Origin: WFTC01 sp047635955
GTDB taxonomy: Bacteria > Patescibacteriota > Gracilibacteria > UBA1369 > 2-02-FULL-48-14
DNA length: 17,083 nt
Direction of reading: 5' to 3'
NCBI GenBank assembly: GCA_047635955.1
Contig: JBLIGW010000011.1
Location: forward strand, 1-17,083
The notes under the pieces are model-generated. The model was not told the DNA's origin and did no database searches. It was given only the letters and a program-made list of their open reading frames with translations. Positions 13,222-17,083 of this stretch are shown here, piece by piece. The position numbers and the translations under genes were made by a program. The number at the start of each line of letters is the position of its first letter. Positions within the stretch are counted from its first letter, which is position 1.

Positions 13222-13997
13222 AACAGATTCATGACCCACCTGAGACTTTATACGCTCAAGGTGATCTGTCTCTTTTGTCCAAACCTGGTCTTGCGATAGT
13301 GGGCATGCGCCGATGTTCAAAACGTGGGGAAAACCTCGCTTTTGATTGGGCCCGACGCCTGAGCAGACAAGGCCTCACTATTGTTAGTGGATTGGCTTTT
13401 GGGATTGATGCGGCGGCTCATCGTGGTGCAATGGAAGGCAGTGGGAAAACCATTGCAGTAGTGCCCGCTTGCTTGCCTGAAGTCATGCCACGCAGTCATA
13501 GAAAGCTAGCCGATGAGATTCTCGCAAAAGGAGGGCTTCTGCTGTCTGAATGGGATTTACCCCGACCAACCCGCAGGCACGACTATTTGGTGCGGAATAG
13601 GGTGGTTTCTGGACTATCTCGTGGGGTCTTAGTGGTTGAGGCTGCTCATAAATCAGGCGCCATCAATACGGCCATACATGCATTGAGTCAAAATCGTGAA
13701 ATCATGGCTGTGCCCGGTCACCCTAATGAAATAGAAAGTCAGGGTTGTTTGAGACTTCTCAAAGAAGGCGCGGCGATGGTCCGGTCTACTGTAGAAGTCC
13801 TGGAAGCGCTTGGCTTGGAATACAAAAAAGAACAGCAATTGGAACTCCCTATTGAATTGAAAACTCTTTATCAAAGTATTCGCGCGGCACCTAAAACCGT
13901 TGCTGAGTTACCGGAAGGTAGTATTTCAAAACTCACCCAGCTTGAACTACAAGGTTTGCTTAAACGTGATCGCTTTGGACGTTATGCGGTGGCTTGA
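13173..13997 (+). CDS. dprA: DNA-processing protein DprA, short form
   Basis: 274 residues. DprA (Smf) loads RecA onto incoming single-stranded DNA during natural transformation. The Rossmann-like core is complete: YPNLLKQIHDPPETLYAQG (12-30), AIVGMRRCSKRG (41-52), IVSGLAFGIDAAAHRGAM (70-87), GKTIAVV (91-97), LLLSEW (122-127), LVRNRVVSGLSRGVLVVEA (139-157), SGAINTA (161-167) and AVPGHPNEIESQGCLRLLKEGA (179-200). A C-terminal winged helix remains (~230-274). The usual N-terminal SAM-like domain is missing, making it about 90 residues shorter than standard DprA. An in-frame TAA at 13161-13163 shows the reading frame cannot extend further upstream. The ATG at 13173 has a weak AAGG 7-8 nt before it. 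The first 49 nt overlap the TrmB-type gene, and the last 16 nt overlap convergent pilB. Confidence 0.92.
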   Translation: MLYTIHITDDLYPNLLKQIHDPPETLYAQGDLSLLSKPGLAIVGMRRCSKRGENLAFDWARRLSRQGLTIVSGLAFGIDAAAHRGAMEGSGKTIAVVPACLPEVMPRSHRKLADEILAKGGLLLSEWDLPRPTRRHDYLVRNRVVSGLSRGVLVVEAAHKSGAINTAIHALSQNREIMAVPGHPNEIESQGCLRLLKEGAAMVRSTVEVLEALGLEYKKEQQLELPIELKTLYQSIRAAPKTVAELPEGSISKLTQLELQGLLKRDRFGRYAVA

Positions 13998-15775
13998 GAA
14001 GATTCGGTATGTTCACTTGGAATTGCCTCAGCTGCTGCTGCCTTGGCCCGTTTAAGTGCCAGTTTACTTGAGATGTCCGTTACACGTTCAATTTCACTTA
14101 AAGTGGTTAGACCTCGCAGCACTTTCATCACTCCGTCTTCACCCATTGTGGTCATTCCTTGTTTTCGAACAATTTTAAAGAGTTCACTAGTGCTTGCACC
14201 TGAAAGGATCTTATCTTGAAGCTCATCTGTGTTTTCAAACATTTCAGCAATAGACAACTGACCAAGATAACCGGTTTGGCTACATCGGTCACAACCTGGC
14301 CCTTGAGGCAGACTTGGAGGAAGTCCCAATTCCATCTCAGGATAAAGCTCATGAATTTGAGCAATGGCTGATGTCAGAGTTTCTCGTTCACCATCATTTA
14401 GAACCTGTTGTTGTGCACAATAGGGACAAATCTTTCGGATCAAACGTTGAGCCACTACGATACTAAGTGAAGGCGCCACCATAAAGGGCTTGAGCCCCAC
14501 ATTGATCAGTCGTGGAATCGATTCAATCGCACTATTCGTGTGCAAAGTGGACAGCAGTACATGACCTGTCAGGGCTGCTTGAGAAGCAGTATCTGCCGTG
14601 TCTTGATCACGAATTTCCCCAATCATTACAATGTCCGGATCCTGACGAAGAATCGCCCGAAGACCTGAACCGAAAGTATAACCACGCTTTTCATTTATCT
14701 GACTTTGAGTGATTCCTTGAAGATGATATTCAATTGGATCTTCCAAAGTGATTATCTTATTTTCTGGCTTATTGAATTCATTCAAAAGCGCATAAAGTGT
14801 GGTTGTTTTACCTGAACCTGTTGGCCCAGTCACTAGAATCATTCCATTTGGAATGGTCAGTGCGTGTTCTAAGATTTGTAGATTTCTACCTTCAAAACCA
14901 AGATCAGCAAACTTAAGGTCTTTCTTGTTTGAATCAAGCAATCGACAAACGAAACTTTCTCCATACTCAGTAGGAATTGAAGAAACACGAACGTCAATCT
15001 TTCGTTTATTTACTTTGAAGAAATAGCGTCCATCTTGAGGGATGCTTGTAACATTCAGCTTCATTCCTGATTTGTATTTCAGCTGGTTACTGATGTAGTT
15101 ATAAGTATTTTTGTCTATTTCCAGAACCTGTTGTAGTACGCCATCAATACGAAAACGTACAATCACATGCTTTTCTTCAGGTTGATAGTGAATATCTGAG
15201 GCACCTGTTTTTAGAGCTGCCACATTGAGAAAGTTGAGCGCTTCTTCAGCGGTCACTTCACTAATTTTTGTCCGTAATGCTGCAAGGTTTTCAATTTCAT
15301 CCTGATAAGATTGGATATTTTCTTCATCGATAATATTTTCAGTCTCAATTGGCCGCGCCACTACAAGTTTTTTGTATTGGTCCAAAGCAGCTCGAAGTCC
15401 TGTTTCTGAAGCAAGGGTCACATTGATAGAAAACCCTTCGTCTTTCAACTTACGTATAACCGCTTGAGTTCCTGGATTGGTCGGATGAGCAATTGCAATC
15501 CGAACCTTCTTTCCAACTTTGAAAAAAGGCATCACCAAGGATTGATGAGCGTCTTCCGAACTCACTACTTTTAAATAATCTGTGTTGATATTCAGCTCCG
15601 CAAGATTCACATAATTCATACCCATTTTCTGAGCACGCTCCGCTGTAGCACGTTCTTCAAAATCACGATTGATCTCCGTTACAGGGTTTGATCCTGTAGC
15701 CACCGCAAGCTGTTTTGTTGCGTCAGTTTTTACCTGTGATGTGGAGAAGTCTTTATCAGCCATATGTGAGTTCAT
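13982..15775 (-). CDS. pilB: Type IV pilus assembly / type II secretion ATPase (PilB/GspE family)
   Basis: A 597-residue secretion ATPase that powers pilin assembly at the inner face of the membrane. After a poorly conserved start there is an N-terminal MshEN-like domain (~45-135), then the N2 domain (ASDIHYQPEEKHVIVRFRID, 192-211). The RecA-like core follows: Walker A GPTGSGKTT (317-325), the Asp box LEDPIEY (344-350), Walker B DIVMIGEIRD (381-390) and the His box STLHTN (409-414). A tetracysteine zinc motif C450-x2-C453 ... C495-x2-C498 is typical of PilB/GspE and absent from the retraction ATPase PilT. The Ala/Ser-rich tail (578-597) is unusual but plausible. An alternative start is Met5. 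In CPR bacteria these pili are associated with DNA uptake, consistent with convergent dprA next door. Confidence 0.95.
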   Translation of the reverse strand: MNSHMADKDFSTSQVKTDATKQLAVATGSNPVTEINRDFEERATAERAQKMGMNYVNLAELNINTDYLKVVSSEDAHQSLVMPFFKVGKKVRIAIAHPTNPGTQAVIRKLKDEGFSINVTLASETGLRAALDQYKKLVVARPIETENIIDEENIQSYQDEIENLAALRTKISEVTAEEALNFLNVAALKTGASDIHYQPEEKHVIVRFRIDGVLQQVLEIDKNTYNYISNQLKYKSGMKLNVTSIPQDGRYFFKVNKRKIDVRVSSIPTEYGESFVCRLLDSNKKDLKFADLGFEGRNLQILEHALTIPNGMILVTGPTGSGKTTTLYALLNEFNKPENKIITLEDPIEYHLQGITQSQINEKRGYTFGSGLRAILRQDPDIVMIGEIRDQDTADTASQAALTGHVLLSTLHTNSAIESIPRLINVGLKPFMVAPSLSIVVAQRLIRKICPYCAQQQVLNDGERETLTSAIAQIHELYPEMELGLPPSLPQGPGCDRCSQTGYLGQLSIAEMFENTDELQDKILSGASTSELFKIVRKQGMTTMGEDGVMKVLRGLTTLSEIERVTDISSKLALKRAKAAAAEAIPSEHTESSQATA

Positions 15776-15789
15776 GCATTAATCCGTTA

Positions 15790-15818
15790 ATTATAGCATA
15801 TTTGGCATAAAATTTCCA
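15790..15818 (-). promoter_or_regulatory. Probable pilB promoter with extended -10
   Basis: On the minus strand TGGAAA (15818-15813), 17 nt, TATAAT (15795-15790), with TG one base before the -10 (TGCTATAAT). Predicted start is near 15783, only 8 nt before the ATG at 15775. It lies directly after the nusA terminator, so pilB is probably its own transcription unit. Confidence 0.6.
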
Positions 15819-15834
15819 GCCCCTCATCAGACAC

Positions 15835-15864
15835 AAAAAAGGCCATGGTTTCCCACAGCCTTTT
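15835..15864 (-). terminator. Intrinsic terminator of nusA
   Basis: Read on the minus strand, a 12-bp stem (AAAAGGC plus TGTGG pairing with CCATG plus GCCTTTT, two G-U pairs) closes a GAAA tetraloop (15852-15849) and runs into six T residues (15840-15835). It begins 16 nt after the nusA stop codon. This is a strong rho-independent terminator with a stable GNRA loop, and it separates nusA from pilB. Confidence 0.88.
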
Positions 15865-15879
15865 ACTTCGATTTAAAAA

Positions 15880-17083
15880 CTATTTAACGCTTTTAACTGC
15901 TTTAACAATTTCCTTCGCTTCCTCTTCAGTGATTCCATCTACTTGAGTGAAATCTTTAACAGAAAGCCCTTTGAGTTGTTCTACTTGTTCCAGGCTCACT
16001 GCTTCTAGTTTTTCTTTGATCACATCGTTAATTCCAAGATCAGCAATCATCATTACTGATTCTTTCACCACCGCTTGAGCAGGTGCAGCACCTCCTGATG
16101 CTTTCTTAACCTTAGAATCTGGTTTTGCTACTGGTGTTGTTTCATCAGCATCAAGGATGTCGATTTCCCACTTTGTTAGGTTTGAAGCTAGACGTACATT
16201 TTGTCCACTTCGACCAATAGCCAATGCTCGTTGATCTTGTACAACGTAAACCTTAGCTAGTTTAGTTGTTTCATCAACTTCAACATGAGTAATTTTTGCT
16301 GGTTTCAGTGATTCCTTGATGAATACAGCTGGATTTTCACTCCAAGGAATGATGTCGATTCGTTCACCGGCAAGTTCTTGAGTCACGCTTTGTACACGTA
16401 CTCCATTTTGCCCCACACAAGCTCCAATTGGATCTACTTGTTCGTCCGTAGACATAACGGCAACTTTACATCGAACTCCAGGTTCACGAGCTACTGCTTT
16501 GACCACGACTATTCCCGTTTTAACTTCAGGAATTTCAAGCTCCATAAGTTTTTCAACCAACTTAGGATGTCGACGTGAAATAAGTAGTTGAGGTCCTTTA
16601 CTTGTTTTCTCAACACGATCTAGATAAAGCTTAATTCTTTGTCCTCCATAATACTGTTCTGTAGGGATTTGTTCTCGTGCTGGTAGAAGTGCAGTAATAC
16701 CTCCAAGTTCTACGTAAACATTATTGTTGTCCACCCGGTGAATAACAGCGTTGATAAGCTCGTTTTCTCTGTCTTTGAACATTTCGTACATGAGGTCTCG
16801 TTCTGCTTCTTGAATTCGTTGAATAATCACTTGTTTAGCCGCTTGTGCTGCAATACGACCATAAGTTGTAGGAGTTACGTCCATTCTTACTTCTTCTCCT
16901 GTTTTGATAGCCTTATTCAGCTTTTTAGCATCTGTAAGACTAATTTCATATTCTTCGTCTTCTACTTCATCAACTACTTCCTTTACTAGAAAAATAGACA
17001 CATGTTCTGTCTGAGGTTCAATCTCAACATCAATGTTTTGATCTTTGGTTCCGTAGTCTTTTCGGTAAGCGGTCTTGAGTGCA
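15880..17083 (-). CDS. nusA: Transcription termination/antitermination factor NusA (5' partial)
   Basis: At least 400 codons are visible and the frame is open to the window edge. The GTG at 17001 is an internal Val, because the 27 upstream codons (ALKTAYRKDYG... DVEIEPQTEH) continue the NusA N-terminal domain. Counting from that Val: RNA-polymerase-binding domain to ~75, S1 domain ~80-145, KH1 with GACVGQNGVRVQSVTQEL (193-210), KH2 with AIGRSGQNVRLASNL (261-275), a Pro/Ala/Lys linker (285-310), and a C-terminal helix-hairpin-helix-like segment (~311-373; LGINDVIKEKLEAVSLEQVEQL, VDGITEEEAKEIV). Many NusA proteins end after KH2; this tail resembles the acidic repeat of proteobacterial NusA. NusA binds RNA polymerase and nascent RNA to modulate pausing and termination. 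The common downstream partner infB is not present; a terminator follows. Confidence 0.96.
   Translation of the reverse strand, partial: ALKTAYRKDYGTKDQNIDVEIEPQTEHVSIFLVKEVVDEVEDEEYEISLTDAKKLNKAIKTGEEVRMDVTPTTYGRIAAQAAKQVIIQRIQEAERDLMYEMFKDRENELINAVIHRVDNNNVYVELGGITALLPAREQIPTEQYYGGQRIKLYLDRVEKTSKGPQLLISRRHPKLVEKLMELEIPEVKTGIVVVKAVAREPGVRCKVAVMSTDEQVDPIGACVGQNGVRVQSVTQELAGERIDIIPWSENPAVFIKESLKPAKITHVEVDETTKLAKVYVVQDQRALAIGRSGQNVRLASNLTKWEIDILDADETTPVAKPDSKVKKASGGAAPAQAVVKESVMMIADLGINDVIKEKLEAVSLEQVEQLKGLSVKDFTQVDGITEEEAKEIVKAVKSVK

Noticed and set aside
16999..17001. GTG at 17001 as the start of nusA
   Set aside because: The frame continues upstream to the window edge with typical NusA N-terminal residues, so this is an internal valine and the gene is cut by the window.
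1..17083. CRISPR arrays, insertion sequences with transposase, rRNA or tRNA genes
   Set aside because: No regularly spaced repeats, no transposase-like ORF and no recognisable structural RNA gene were seen in either strand.

Overview
This 17 kb window looks like a bacterial chromosome from the candidate phyla radiation (Patescibacteria), most probably a Peregrinibacteria-like lineage. That placement is an inference. It rests on very tight packing with constant strand switching, two TrmB-type regulators (otherwise common in archaea), an almost complete lack of Shine-Dalgarno sequences, a competence/type IV pilus toolkit (DprA, PilB), and pyruvate phosphate dikinase beside glutamate dehydrogenase. 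TGA ends several genes (for example purM and dprA), so the standard bacterial code applies and not the TGA=Gly code of Gracilibacteria/Absconditabacteria.

Layout. 1-2812 (+): the 3' end of glutamate dehydrogenase and a complete pyruvate phosphate dikinase 15 nt downstream, probably one operon. 2813-2980: a gap holding a 140-bp inverted-repeat element with a possible target-site duplication, ending inside the NAD kinase stop codon. 2981-3874 (-): NAD kinase. 3904-6069: two family-4 glycosyltransferases facing tail to tail and overlapping by 39 nt. 6115-8189 (+): a four-helix membrane protein, a small zinc ribbon and a PurM-family protein, the last two overlapping by 4 nt. 8181-8921 (-): a TrmB-type regulator with a near-perfect consensus promoter. 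9055-10913 (+): an unrecognised acidic protein and a threonine-aldolase-like PLP enzyme. 10888-12276 (-): a 462-residue protein whose last ~68 residues look like a HicA mRNA interferase. 12355-13997 (+): a second TrmB-type regulator overlapping dprA by 49 nt. 13982-15775 (-): the PilB/GspE-type pilus ATPase. 15880-17083 (-): nusA, running off the window, with a clear intrinsic terminator.

How the parts may work together. The left half is housekeeping: carbon/nitrogen metabolism, NADP supply, cell-surface glycans and a lone purine-type enzyme. The stretch from about 8.2 to 13.2 kb has a more accessory look: lower GC in hand-counted samples, two local regulators with repeat-rich divergent promoters, and two proteins without recognisable full-length relatives. 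The most intriguing unit is the divergent pair at 10888-13221. There a HicA-tailed protein faces a TrmB regulator across 78 nt containing a perfect 8-bp inverted repeat, and that regulator runs directly into dprA. This could be a locally regulated RNA-targeting or competence-linked module; the assignment is inference.

Four of the five convergent gene pairs overlap at their 3' ends. The exception is the pair separated by the inverted-repeat element.
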